NCBI RefSeq assembly: GCF_023898315.1
Contig: NC_064619.1
Location: forward strand, 501,304,594-501,368,593
From: Schistocerca nitens
Lineage: Eukaryota > Arthropoda > Insecta > Orthoptera > Acrididae
Direction of reading: 5' to 3'
DNA length: 64,000 bases
Program-made: the position numbers and the translations under genes
Notes under the pieces: generated by a model
Told to the model about the DNA's origin: nothing
The model's input: the letters and a program-made list of their open reading frames with translations, nothing else
Databases searched by the model: none
Shown here: piece after piece, positions 10,195 through 21,395 of the stretch
Numbering within the stretch: position 1 is the first letter of the stretch
Layout of the letters: each line of letters starts with the position of its first letter

Positions 10195-11616
10195 CACTCC
10201 TGGAAATGGAAAAAAGAACACATTGACACCGGCGTGTCAGACCCACCATACTTGCTCCGGACACTGCGAGAGGGCTGTACAAGCAATGATCACACGCACG
10301 GCACAGCGGACACACCAGGAACCGCGGTGTTGGCCGTCGAATGGCGCTAGCTGCGCAGCATTTGTGCACCGCCGCCGTCAGTGTCAGCCAGTTTGCCGTG
10401 GCATACGGAGCTCCATCGCAGTCTTTAACACTGGTAGCATGCCGCGACAGCGTGGACGTGAACCGTATGTGCAGTTGACGGACTTTGAGCGAGGGCGTAT
10501 AGTGGGCATGCGGGAGGCCGGGTGGACGTACCGCCGAATTGCTCAACACGTGGGGCGTGAGGTTTCCACAGTACATCGATGTTGTCGCCAGTGGTCGGCG
10601 GAAGGTGCACGTGCCCGTCGACCTGGGACCGGACCGCAGCGACGCACGGATGCACGCCAAGACCGTAGGATCCTACGCAGTGCCGTAGGGGACCGCACCG
10701 CCACTTCCCAGCAAATTAGGGACACTGTTGCTCCTGGGGTATCGGCGAGGACCATTCGCAACCGTCTCCATGAAGCTGGGCTATGGTCCTGCACACCGTT
10801 AGGCCGTCTTCCGCTCACGCCCCAACATCGTGCAGCCCGCCTCCAGTGGTGTCGCGACAGGCGTGAATGGAGGGACGAATGGAGACGTGTCGTCTTCAGC
10901 GATGAGAGTCGCTTCTGCCTTGGTGCCAATGATGGTCGTATGCGTGTTTGGCACCGTGCAGGTGAGCGCCACAATCAGGACTGCATACGACCGAGGCACA
11001 CAGGGCCAACACCCGGCATCATGGTGTGGGGAGCGATCTCCTACACAGGCCGTACACCACTGGTGATCGTCGAGGGGACACTGAATAGTGCACGGTACAT
11101 CCAAACCGTCATCGAACCCATCGTTCTACCATTCCTAGACCGGCAAGGGAACTTGCTGTTCCAACAGGACAATGCACGTTCGCATGTATCCCGTGCCACC
11201 CAACGTGCTCTAGAAGGTGTAAGTCAACTACCCTGGCCAGCAAGATCTCCGGATCTGTCCCCCATTGAGCATGTTTGGGACTGGATGAAGCGTCGTCTCA
11301 CGCGGTCTGCACGTCCGGCATGAACGCTGGTCCAACTGAGGCGCCAGGTGGAAATGGCATGGCAAGCCGTTCCACAGGACTACATCCAGCATCTCTACGA
11401 TCGTCTCCATGGGAGAATAGCAGCCTGCATTGCTGCGAAAGGTGGATATACACTGTACTAGTGCCGACATTGTGCATGCTCTGTTGCCTGTGTCTATGTG
11501 CCTGTGGTTCTGTCAGTGTGATCATGTGATGTATCTGACCCCAGGAATGTGTCAATAAAGTTTCCCCTTCTTGGGACAATGAATTCACGGTGTTCTTATT
11601 TCAATTTCCAGGAGTG
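10195..11616 (+). mobile_element. Tc1-like transposon copy 1 (1422 bp) with broken transposase
   Basis: Both ends read cactcctggaaat in inverted orientation and are flanked by TA (10193-10194, 11617-11618). A second copy of identical length lies at 61552-62973, nearly identical by eye, which points to recent activity. The transposase of this copy is interrupted (separate entry). Confidence 0.95.
10439..11463 (+). pseudogene. Tc1-like transposase, premature stop
   Basis: The start is the ATG at 10439 (MPRQRGREPYVQL), because upstream frame sequence lies in the untranslated leader. Two N-terminal helix-turn-helix regions (ERGRIVGMREAGWTYRRIA; SQQIRDTVAPGVSARTIRN) precede the DDE domain. Catalytic boxes are VVFSDESRFC, LLFQQDNARSH and DLSPIEHVWD. 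The gap between the second Asp and the Glu is 32 residues, two fewer than in classical Tc1. A CGA-to-TGA change at 11321-11323 truncates the protein about 50 residues early. A second stop (TGG to TAG) lies at 11459-11461. The first catalytic motif is intact here, unlike in the second copy. Confidence 0.92.
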
Positions 11617-11965
11617 TATGTTTGCAGTCTTAATTCATGCCGAATATCCTACACCACAGTACGATAGTATGCCGCTGAATTACGCTAAACAAAACAGCGC
11701 AGCCCACTGATAAAGTTGAGTATTTTACGGTAAATCATTTTCTGCATCTCAAGGTGAACAACGGTGTAACAATCCTTACTGACAAGGGGAGGTCGCCAAT
11801 TGTGAAATTCAGATTCGATTCATACTGCGCATAATAAAAGCTCATGGCCAGAGGTGTAATGTGACAAAGCACCAAGATGCACTTCTCAGCCGTTGTCGAG
11901 AAAATCGACAGTTAAAAAAGAAACCGTTGCGGTGAAATACTCTCTACGATTAATGATTTGCTTCA

Positions 11966-12035
11966 GCGTCGTGGCGCAGCGGTAAGGGCTCGGGTTCGTA
12001 GTTCGAAGGTCGCCGGATCGAATCTCGCGTCATGC
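11966..12035 (+). ncRNA. tRNA-like Pol III unit, left arm
   Basis: A-box tggcgcagcggtaa and B-box ggatcgaatct are present. The anticodon stem-loop tcggg-ttcgtag-ttcga would read CGT (Thr). The acceptor strands gcgtcgt and gtcatgc pair imperfectly. A T-run (from about 12041) follows and could act as a Pol III terminator. It is embedded in a repeat, so not counted as a cellular tRNA gene. Confidence 0.55.
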
Positions 12036-12067
12036 AACCATTTTTTTAGTATTTGTTTCTTGTAATT

Positions 12068-12068
<1 letters not shown>

Positions 12069-12113
<45 letters not shown>

Positions 12114-12127
12114 TTAATTTTTTGTAA

Positions 12128-12181
<54 letters not shown>

Positions 12182-12212
12182 TTACAAAAATTTTATATAT
12201 ATATATATATGA
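12069..12212. repeat. (TA)n repeats at the centre of the palindrome
   Basis: Three TA tracts (about 12069-12109, 12132-12178 and 12196-12210) are separated by ttaattttttgtaattca and tgaattacaaaaattt, themselves inverted copies of each other. They form the loop end of the foldback. Confidence 0.95.
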
Positions 12213-12240
12213 ATTACAAAAAACTAATAATAAAAAAAAT

Positions 12241-12310
12241 GCATGGCGCGAAATTCGATCCGGCGACCTTCGGATTACGAACCCGAGGGCTTACCGCTGC
12301 GCCACGACGC
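12241..12310 (-). ncRNA. tRNA-like Pol III unit, right arm
   Basis: Inverted copy of the 11966-12035 unit. Here the anticodon arm is cleaner, tcggg-ttcgtaa-tccga, again giving CGT in a seven-base loop. The acceptor pairs gcgtcgt with gccatgc with one mismatch and G-T wobbles. A T-run follows on the minus strand. Confidence 0.55.
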
Positions 12311-12494
12311 TGTAGAAAATTATTTATCGTAGAGAGTATTTCAACGCAACGGTTTCTTTTACCTGTAGATTTTCTCGACAACGGCTGAGAAGTGCATCTT
12401 GGTGCTTTGCCACATTACATCTCTGGCCATGAGCTTTTATTATGCGCAGTATGAATCGAATCTGAATTTCACAATTGGCGGCCTCCCCTTGTGA

Positions 12495-15257
12495 ATCGGT
12501 GGAACTCTGCGACAACGTCACAATATCCTAATATGACAACAGTGGTTAGGCGGCGCAGACGTTCCAGCATAGAAAAGTCTCAATGGCGAAGAACGAAGTG
12601 TCTGACCAGCTTTCTGTAAAGCAAAAGAAGTAATGGCCCTGGTACCCGAGGATCAGCTATCACAGTAGCTCGATAGTGGAAAAAATAAAAAATCAGTCAT
12701 AGATCAGTTTTCAACATGTTCATCTTCACTGACGAATCACGAAGCGGCAAACTAGCTCACCGAGAACAAACTTCAATCACAACAGAATTGGTGGCCCCTA
12801 TGTTCAAATTTCGGCGTATAAAAATCGAGGTCTTAGTGGAAAAGTCGTGGAACAATTTTTAACATCGCGCCCATTATTTTAGACATGACAAACGTAGCGG
12901 TCACTACTCACACCGTTCAACAGTGGAAATGTTACAATCAAGTCGGGTAAAACCAGATGACGTCGTTAGCTACCTAATTATGAGTGCAGGTTGCGTCTAT
13001 ATGATCCGGAAACACAGGGGCAAAAGCTGCAATGAGCTCATGTGGATTCACCTCTGTCATCTGGCAAGGTGTTGCTGAGTCCTCTTCGCGGCTGCTTTGG
13101 TGTGATCTTCTCAGTGCTGCTATCGTCTAGTATGGGTCCTCCGTACTCAAATATTGGCAAATTCATTTTTATTTAACTTTTCTGAAGTGGAAATTGGGAA
13201 CCAGCCTAGCGTTTTAGCGTAGGAAACGGCCTAAAATCACAGTCTTAAAACGCCTAGTAATCGATTCATCCGAACACCATTCAGGTTGTGCGGACAGTCG
13301 CCCCGTCAGGATGAAGAGCGTAAACGGCTTTCATCAACACCGAGATATTTTCCTTGTATGGTCAGGACAGCTTACCACGGAGTTACACGATCGGCTCCTG
13401 ACTATTTAGGTCACCGCCGGAGCGTGCTAGGTGAGTTACGCCCTACGCCTCAAGTCGGCACTACCAGCAGTTCCGTCCGGCCGCATTAGCAGTTCAGTTC
13501 CAGTGCATTCAGTAGGCAGTACCAGATGTTTCGTCTCAGCGCTACACACCGCCAGACCCGGCCCAGTTCATACTGGTCTTTACCCGCAGCAAGTCAGCCG
13601 TCACACGTCGTCAGTATTGCCCTGCAGTGTCCCGGACCTTCACGCCGCCGCTTACCACGACTCTAGCGTTCATTGCGTACGCAGATCCCAAACAACGTCA
13701 CAAGAGAGATATTTCTGTTGTATGTCATTATATGGACATTCTTCTAAGGACTGAGTTTCGTTATGATAATAAGCTTCTTCTTTTAAAAGTGTCTTCGACC
13801 AGTCATCAGGGCGAGGGTACTTCTGTCTCTGTGTGAATTCAGTCACGTCTGGCTGCAGTGGTGTGATGCTAACAGATTTTTTTCGTAAGAGGAAAACTGT
13901 CGCAGGACCGTACTACCAAAATCTCCAGACGAGGTTACGACTGATGGGAGGATGTCAAGATAAAGTGTTGTAGGAAGTTGTACGCTACAACACCCAGCTG
14001 ATTCCGTACAGATCACAGTTCCACACGCTGCTTCTTTAGGTTCTCAGATTTTGCTTCACTCCCCATCTATAGACCCAATGATTTTTTCCCCTTTCCTCTT
14101 AGAGCGGCAAGTATTCCCATTCTGATGACGAGGTGAATTTGAGGTAGAACTTTCCTGAATAGGCAAAATGCAGTCTTCTGCGACCAAATTCCCCGCCAAG
14201 TAGTTCATTGTTGAAAAAATGAAACGTAAATAGGTAGAATATTTTGAAAACTAACACAGCATCACCAGTTTTCACTGTCGCAGGTTTTTTTTTTCCAATT
14301 TACGTAATACTTCGTTACTACTTACTCGTGAAATTGATCGTAGCGATAAGTGTACCTTCTAACAATACCACCACTTGCAAAGTAGGTTACAAATCAGATT
14401 AACAATGTTGCTCACGCAGCATATGTTCGCTTTATCGGGCAACTACAAAGTTATTGACTGTGGATGGTATCGTCAGAATGGCAATAATAAAGTCACTGTA
14501 AAAAAAGTCATTAATTTTCGCACTTATCTTGAATGGATTCTCAAGTAGATTTCGTCGAAGTTGTTATGGCTCATCTTGTTGATTCTAGGGTGATTCCACT
14601 TTGACTGGTAGAAGGTCGAGATCTGTATTTTAGCAATATTTGAAGACCTAACAAATGCGTTTTTCAGGAAATTCTTAATGATCAAACAATCCCAGATCAG
14701 AACAATGGGATGGTAAAAATAATTTTTGGCTTGTTGTTCACGATTCACATTTTTATTAAACTTCTTGTAAATTCACATATACTTCTTCTTAATTGTCACA
14801 TCATCAAGAAAACAGTTTTGTATCAATCTTCATATATTTAATTGCCACTTTAACCAAACACAAGACTTGACTGTTCTTTTGCAAAGCGAAATAACAACTT
14901 AACTTCTGCAAAGTGAAACAAAGACTGCTCTGTGTGAATTCGCGCCAAAACGGTTACAAGTAAGTCAAAGATTATGACAGTCTCACAGAAATGAATATAC
15001 ACAAGAACCATATCACTGTAATATATCGATACATCGGAGTACCTATACAGTAATAAAACCAAATGTGAATATTGTCACAAAAATATGTCTGTTACTTCGC
15101 AGAAAAGTAGTACGATATTACTGGTATCGAGAACTGGGGTCACGTAGATAAAGAACCATTACAACCTGTTTACAGGTAGGCTCTATCGGAATGAACCAGT
15201 GTCATAGAAATTTATTCTGCGACCGATGGTTTATTTAATAAAAACTACTGTCGGTGT
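12495..15257. other. Unannotated 2.8-kb spacer
   Basis: No confident gene or element. A weak transposase-like phrase (FIFTDES) occurs near 12720 on + but nothing around it supports a call. A GC-richer stretch at 13400-13680 has overlapping short open frames without domain features. The remainder is AT-rich. Confidence 0.4.
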
Positions 15258-15573
15258 CTACCGCCTCCTCAGCTGGATAGTTTCCACGGCTGAGTGCAAT
15301 GCGGAAGACCCTGGTTCGATTCCTAGTTCTGCCAGGGATTTGTCCTCGGTGGAAGGTCTGGAACGGGGTGCACTCAGCCTCGTGATACTAGCTGAGGAGT
15401 TGCTTGATCGATCGAGTAACAGCGGCTGCAGGTCGCGAAAACTGACAGCGAGCGGGAAAGTGGTGTGCTGACCCCACACCCATTCAAGCCACATCCAGAG
15501 ACGCCATTGTCGGAAGACGACACGGCTGTCGGACGGTAGCAATGGAGCCTGTATGGCTAGTGGACGGAGTTTA
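15258..15573 (+). mobile_element. SINE with tRNA-like head and the body of the 5S SINE
   Basis: The head has a B-box-like ctggttcgattcc at about 15309. From ggggtgcactcagcctcgtg (15365) the body and tail (gtggtgtgctgacc, gacacggctgtcggacgg) match the 5S-headed SINEs at 9629 and 38686. No clear TSD found, so the ends are approximate. Confidence 0.75.
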
Positions 15574-15884
15574 CATTTACTGCCTGTGCCATTGGCGTTA
15601 ATGAAGCGGTAAGCCGCTACTATAGCCATCCATGTCACGTGACTCAGCCTCCCAAAAATACTACGTAAGGGATAAAACAGACTAGTAAGACGTATGATTC
15701 ACTGTACTTAGTATAAAATAAGTAAAATATTCGCCAAATGTATAGGATGGCAGAAGTTTTGAAAAGACGCAACGCAAAATTAATAATAACCTATTCTTAA
15801 TAGTGGCTGTGCTAGCTAAGTTTAGGAAACCTGAGAGAGGAATAATTGGTTCTACTTTTTGCTACTGTCGCTTGCTCCAAAACG

Positions 15885-16825
15885 TGCGTGCTCATGGTCT
15901 ATACCATGATAGGTCCGCTGCTTTTTACGATTTACACAAACGATCTGGTTGATGGTATTGACAGCGGCATTAGATTGTTTGCCGATGATGCTGTAATCTA
16001 CGGGAAAGTAGTGTCACACAAAAGTTGTGAACAAATCAATGAGGATTTGTAGAAAATAAATGCGTGGCGTAATGACTGGCAATTATCTCTCAATATTAGT
16101 AACTGTAACCTACTGCGTATAACAAGGCAAAAATCCCCATTAATGTAAGAGTACAAAATAAATGCCCAGTCTTTGGAAGCGGTAACATCCGTGAAATATC
16201 TGTGTGTGACTATTCGAAATGCCCAGTCTTTGGAAGCGGTAACATCCGTGAAATATCCGTGTGTGACTATTCGAAATGACCTAAAATGGAACGATCAGAT
16301 TACACAAACAACGGGCAAGGCGAACTCTAGTTTGCGGTTTATTGGTAGAATCCTCAACCGATGCAGTCCTTCAACAAAGGAAATTGCTTATAATACGTTA
16401 GTTCGTCCAGTCTTAGAGTATTGTTCGTCTGTACCAGTCGGGTTTCATTCAAGAGATTGAGAAGATCCAAAGAAGAGCAGCAAGATTGGTGACGTACATT
16501 TAGCCATCGCGAGAGCGTTGCAAATCTTATAGAAAGTTTGAAGTGGGATACACTTGCAGATGGACGACGAGCTAAACGGAAGGGGCTGCTCACTAAATTC
16601 CGAAATCCGATATTCGCCGAGGATGTAGAGCATATATTACTACCTCCAACTTTTATCTCGCGCAATGATCACCATTCAGACAGTCGTTTTTCCCTCGTGC
16701 GATCCGCGAGTGGAACAGAGGGGAGGGGGGGGGGGCGGGGAATGTGACTTTGACGCTAATTGTGCCCTCCTCCACACATCGCGTGGTGGCTATTGGAGTA
16801 TATATGTTGATGTAGATGCAGATGT
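15885..16825 (+). mobile_element. Jockey-like LINE, 5'-truncated, with a 57-bp tandem duplication
   Basis: The reverse transcriptase core GPLLFTIYTNDLVD and intact catalytic box LFADDAVIYG are at about 15910-16000. NAWRNDWQLSLN and NDLKWND follow, then a C-terminal block (RPVLEYCSSV). A 57-bp in-frame duplication (starts 16164 and 16221) repeats AQSLEAVTSVKY and following residues twice. Stops occur at 16050 and later. The 3' end carries the tgatgtagatgcagatgt tail. Confidence 0.87.
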
Positions 16826-18175
16826 ACTAGTCACATTTACATATTATATGTTTAATTCAATAAACTGTTGGGCGTTTCGAGGATTCAAGCATGTTTTCTC
16901 ACCTTCTGACGTTTGTACATACGGATAAATGTTACTTAAAGATGAAATGTCTTAATATAAATTGACATAGAGCTCTTCCGTTCACTCATCTGTTGCTGGA
17001 GTGATTATTGAACATTTAAGGATAGGGTGGGTCAGTGAATGGTCAGAAAACGATATCCAGGGAAGCCTTCCGCTGGCGTGGAGCTGCATTTCGTTGTTTG
17101 TTGTGATTGGCATCAAGGTCTGTGATGTGAGTTAATCGTGAGAAAAACTGTTTATGTATCAGTTGCTCACTTACGATTTTGGCGTTCCAAATGATCCTTT
17201 CCTTCGCTGGTGCACTGGCAACAGTGTTGTGTATCGCTACGCTATTGCACTGTTTAATCTAACACTGATTTCTAGGTACTTTGTAGCAAAAACTTTTCTA
17301 CATAACAGCCCATACAGCACGTGGATGAGTATCGACTATGGTTTCTTTATAGCGATATTAGCGATACTAATCTAATCGTCTTCTTCTCACCGGCTTAACT
17401 TAATTTGAACTGGCTTACGGTTACTGAATAATTATGAGTTTTTCAATTAAACTATCTCATTAAGAATATTATTTCCATTTTTTGTACTTCAATGAATAAT
17501 TTCTTTTCTTCAACGATATTCATCCTTTTACTTTTTTATGGTTTTGAGCAAATCTTCAAGGTCGCCTTCAGTTTTCAGAATGTGGCCTGTGTCTTTAACG
17601 TGTGTTGCTACAGCGGATTTGTTACGTTGCTCCTGTCCGTAGCTATGTAAATGTTCTTTAAATCAAGGTCTTATGTATCTGCCTCTCTGGCATAATCGTC
17701 TCAATGACTGAAGGTAATTCTGTAAATGCTAGATGCCTTAACATGTGTATCTGACAGTTTTATATTGTGAATAAGCCTCTTACTTAAGTTGTTTGTGTTG
17801 GGACTCCAAAATCTTAAGTGGGCATCTGACATAGAGAAAGCCTATCACACGATTATCATGGTATACCAACAGTTGCAAAACTTTCTGCATCCCACACAGG
17901 TCATGATGTCAGTTACACCAAACAACGAGGCACAACTCCTCATCAGCAGACATTTTCTGGTCACTCAGTGATCCACACCTTACCCTCAAACGCCCCAACA
18001 GAAGCTTCAGCAACAGATCAGTGAACAAAACGTGTATGTTAATTTAGATTAAGACATTTCATCTTTAAGTAAAATTTACCTGTGTGTGTAAACGTTTGGT
18101 GATGAGATGAACAAGCTTGAAACGCGTTTCCATATGTTAAATTAAATATAAAATAAATAAATGTGACTGGTACCA
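16826..18175 (-). mobile_element. Penelope-like element, inverted arms, GIY-YIG remnant
   Basis: Arms at 16826-17075 and about 17930-18175 are diverged inverted copies (shared tracts include aaagatgaaatgtcttaat and ctgttgctg). They enclose a minus-strand GIY-YIG endonuclease C-terminus (separate entry). The right arm contains tgatgag ... gaaacgcgtt, a decayed hammerhead-like layout in which the leading C of CUGAUGA is G. The reverse transcriptase is absent, so this copy is 5'-truncated. Confidence 0.7.
17528..17692 (-). pseudogene. Penelope GIY-YIG endonuclease C-terminus
   Basis: The minus frame reads CQRGRYIRP, one stop, then FKEHLHSYGQEQRNKSAVAT, HVKDTGHIL and EGDLEDLL. This is the arrangement of Penelope-type GIY-YIG domains: conserved Arg and Glu-His after the GIY-YIG motif, then the S.xA.H....H block and a downstream LE. 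The single stop falls where an aromatic residue is usual. Nonfunctional. Confidence 0.75.
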
Positions 18176-18333
18176 GAAAAATACGAATAATGGCTATATT
18201 ATTATTATTTAGTGTTACCTGGTCCGTCTTGATGGCGGCAGGTACTGTGTTGCAGCAATGCCACGGAAGCACCATATAAGCACGTAAAACGTTGGGGTTT
18301 TCTACACCATGAAGAGAATTAAAAACATTATTG

Positions 18334-18551
18334 GCCCGCATCCCGTGGTCGTGCGGTAGCGTTCTCGCTTCCCACGCCCGGGTTCCCGGGTTCGATTCCC
18401 GGCGGGGTCAGGGATTTTCTCTGCCTCGTGACGGCTGGGTGTTCTGTGCTGTCCTTAGGTTAGTTAGGTTTAAGTAGTTCTAAGTTCTAGGGGACTTATG
18501 ACCACAGCAGTTGAGTCCCATAGTGCTCAGAGCCACTTGAACCATTTTTTG
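18334..18551 (+). mobile_element. SINE with alternative tRNA head, TSD aaacattattg
   Basis: The head cgtggtcgtgcggtagcgtt with B-box gggttcgattcccgg differs from that of the common SINE. From gtccttaggttagttaggtt the body and tail are the common ones. The 11-bp TSD is at 18323-18333 and 18552-18562. Its head is shared with the SINE at 22654-22924. Confidence 0.92.
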
Positions 18552-18562
18552 AAACATTATTG

Positions 18563-19737
18563 CATACAATAACATATTTGTGCGTCCAGTTCCGCAGATA
18601 AATAGACTTTCCGTCATTTTTCCCAAGGACGAGATTCGAGAATCTATTTCTTCGTGCTGTCTTGTAGTTGTCAGTGATAGTCGTCAGTGATGGTAAGGTG
18701 TGAATCACTGAGTGACCAGAAAATGCTGGCTCATGACAAACCCCGTCCATAGATTCAACAAAGAGAAACTACATAACAGTTCCAAGTGGTTAAGTTAACA
18801 AATGTACTTCATTGGCTTCAGTTAATCCTCGCCAAGCCTCTCACTTTCATTAAACGCCACATCCAGCTAGTTAAAAAGCCTATGCTGTGATATGACACTT
18901 CTCTCCACCGAGCACCCGCGAGCTCACCAGACTGTAAAAGCTAAATGCAGCTACGCAGAAATACATCCTCGCTCTCGAGTTCTTGCAGGCTGTCCGTATT
19001 AGCAATGTTACTTCGTTGATGGGAAAGGATCACTAAGTCTCGATTTCAGAAATTTGAAGAACTCTGAAACACCCCCTCTACTCCACTACCGGACAACTTG
19101 CCTCCTATACCCATGAAAGCTGATAACCGACTCCTCGATTTCGCGAGCTCCGAGCTGCTACATAAAACTGTCTCAATTTCGAAGCCTTTCAGCCAAGCAG
19201 CCTTAGGAAGGAACTGAACTCCAGCATTTTCGTTAGCCATTTCCAACAAGTGGTGGGAATATCTCCCTAAACAGGAAAGTCACAAGTCCTTAAAACAGCG
19301 TAGTAGTTTCTGAGCACAAACCGATTTAGTCGGGTTACGAAAAGATCCCATCAGCTCAAGTCTGGACACTCTTTCAGCAAAATAACAAAAACTGTCACTA
19401 GCGTCCGTTCCTGTCAGTAATAATATGTTGCACTAGCTAATCAATATTTTCTGAAAAGGCATGATGAGAGAACGTGTAATGTGTGCCCTGACAAAAATAT
19501 CATACGTATTTTAAAGGCAGTTTTTCTATATACTATATGATCTTAAGTATCCAGACACCCATTAGTGGACATTAATATGGGCTGTGACCAGCCTTCGATG
19601 ACTTTCTCATTGCGATTCTCGAGTGACTCCGTGAGAGAGGAGCAGATTCCTGTCATCTAATAACTAAACGATCGATAAAGCGTTCCGACCTTTGTCTGCA
19701 GAGGCTTGATGAATGTGATGAAAAATACACCCATCAA
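18563..19737. other. Spacer with a third Penelope-arm piece
   Basis: 18687-18733 repeats ggtaaggtgtg.atcactg and agtgaccagaaaatg in inverted orientation to 17945-17986, so a further fragment of the Penelope-like arm lies here. The rest (to 19737) has no recognised content. Confidence 0.5.
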
Positions 19738-21176
19738 CAAAAGTCTTACATCACTCCTTTATTTCAAAACAACACAGAAAACTAAAAGTGGCTCTGAAGC
19801 ATGCATATACATTCATGCAATATGTCCAGATCATCAGATAAAAAAAGTATTTGACTAACGATAAAATCGTCTATTAACCATGTGGGAGGGGAGAGGGATT
19901 CACGGCACACCGACGTCAATATGTGGTGGAAAGTCCCCTTGCTCGGACAGCAGATTTGAATCCGTCATCACATACCACCGATGAGATCATCAAACCAGCC
20001 CTGATCCAAATTGCCCCACTCTTAAACAGCGATTATGCGTAAGTCGCGCAAAGTAGTTCGTTGTCTTTATCCAAAAACAGCTCGCTTCAGTCGATACCAC
20101 ACGTGGTCGGTTGGGTTCATGTACAGGAAGCCGCCAGGCTCCTATATTATGGCAACCCTAGCATGCGAAAGGAACATGTTCACGAGAATAGCGTGATGAT
20201 AGCGCGAGTTATTATCCATCAAGATGAAGTTGTCACCAAAATATGGGTGATATAGTTCCACTGTTGGTTGTAGAATCCCATCCTTGTACCGTAGAATAGT
20301 GAAATTGCCACTGACAACCACGAGAGGTGTACTGTGGCCCATCCAAAGCTACCACGGACTATCATTCCGCCACCACTTTGTTGCACATGTGGGACGCAGT
20401 GTTGGAGGCGTTCGATATTACTGGGTTGTCTCCAAACACTCTGTAGGCGATTATCAGGGTACAAACTGATCTGATTTTCGTCCGTAAAAAACACCCGACG
20501 CCAGTCTTGGGGCGTTCATTCTGCATGATTTCTTGCCTATCTGCAAATGGGTCAGTGGTGTTGCGGTGTCCGACGCGATGCTCACCATGGTCGTCAGGAA
20601 TGGAGGTTCGCACCATGCAATCATCTCCTAGAAATATGATCTGATAAATGACGTCCTGTAGCCTCTTCAAACGCTGAATTCAGTTCTGGAGCACTCAGCC
20701 CATGGTTCCTTTGACTCAAAAGTCGTAGATACCGATCATTCTGTGCACCTGTCGGACGTGGACGGCTTTTGCGGTGAAAGTCCTTAACACTGCATGTCAA
20801 CTGGAAGCGATTCCACGTCTGCACCGCTTCGATTTGACTTTTGTACACACGTCGAGCAGTTTCCTCGGTTACCAAATCTTACGTGCGTACGTGGCGAAGC
20901 GGGCCCAATCGTTGGTTGAGACTGTCCTTCGTGGCATGATGTATATTCACTGCACTTTTCCGCAGACTTCTGTAATGCGTCTCTGTTGGTGCTTTACTTT
21001 CAACCGAAATGCTGCTGTCCGTTCAAGTGCGGCGTTCTGCCCGTAGGTAGTTCTCAAACTAACTATTTGTGTGTTTACAAATAACGTCGAGGGTGACCTT
21101 CCCATTGGTACAGGAACAGAGTATCTACACGCTCGCGCGACATATCGGGGTGATGCAAAACTTTTTTTCATATGTG
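19738..21176 (-). mobile_element. Tc1-like transposon, degenerate
   Basis: The diverged terminal inverted repeats start cac..at.aa.aaaagt and continue to catcac. They are flanked by TA at 19736-19737 and 21177-21178. Length is 1439 bp. The minus-strand transposase shows, in order, an N-terminal block (RPRPTGAQNDRYLRLL), RVFFTDENQISLY-type first catalytic box, a GGGMIV block, and GNFTILRYKDGILQPTVELY with GDNFILMDNNSRYHH. Frames shift several times, so it is dead. It is a different subfamily from the others in the window. Confidence 0.82.
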
Positions 21177-21395
21177 TAGTATCGTTACTCTGAAGTGTAG
21201 CACAGCGTTCAATAAAAGTTGCTTGGCCTGTCATAGCTTATTTTTGAAGCCCGCTGGTACATGTTATTCATCGAACGTATAGCCAGAGACAACCAAACCT
21301 TTTTCATTGGATACGTAATTTTACATTTCTCTACAATCTTCGCGTGAATTTGGTACTTTTCCCAGAGCAAAATGAATGATATAGTTCTCATCATA

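Larger units (their letters stand above)
11780..12494. mobile_element. Palindromic foldback element with a tRNA-like unit in each arm
   Basis: Arms of about 260 bp are near-perfect inverted copies. The left begins acaaggggaggtcgccaatt (11782), and the right ends with the reverse complement at 12492. The centre is (TA)n plus gtaattcatata/tatatgaattac. Each arm contains a 70-nt tRNA-like sequence. No protein-coding frame is present, so it is nonautonomous. No clear TSD found. A tail-to-tail pair of SINE-like units is an alternative reading. Confidence 0.8.

Noticed and set aside
11966-12310. Pair of tRNA-Thr genes
   Set aside because: Stems are imperfect and both units are embedded in the arms of a repeated palindrome; annotated as tRNA-like only.
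12700-12800. Possible Tc1 catalytic box (FIFTDES)
   Set aside because: No other transposase motif or terminal repeat nearby; too short to support.
13286-13836. Cluster of overlapping plus-strand open frames
   Set aside because: GC-richer region gives chance frames; no domain, splice or codon pattern supports a gene.
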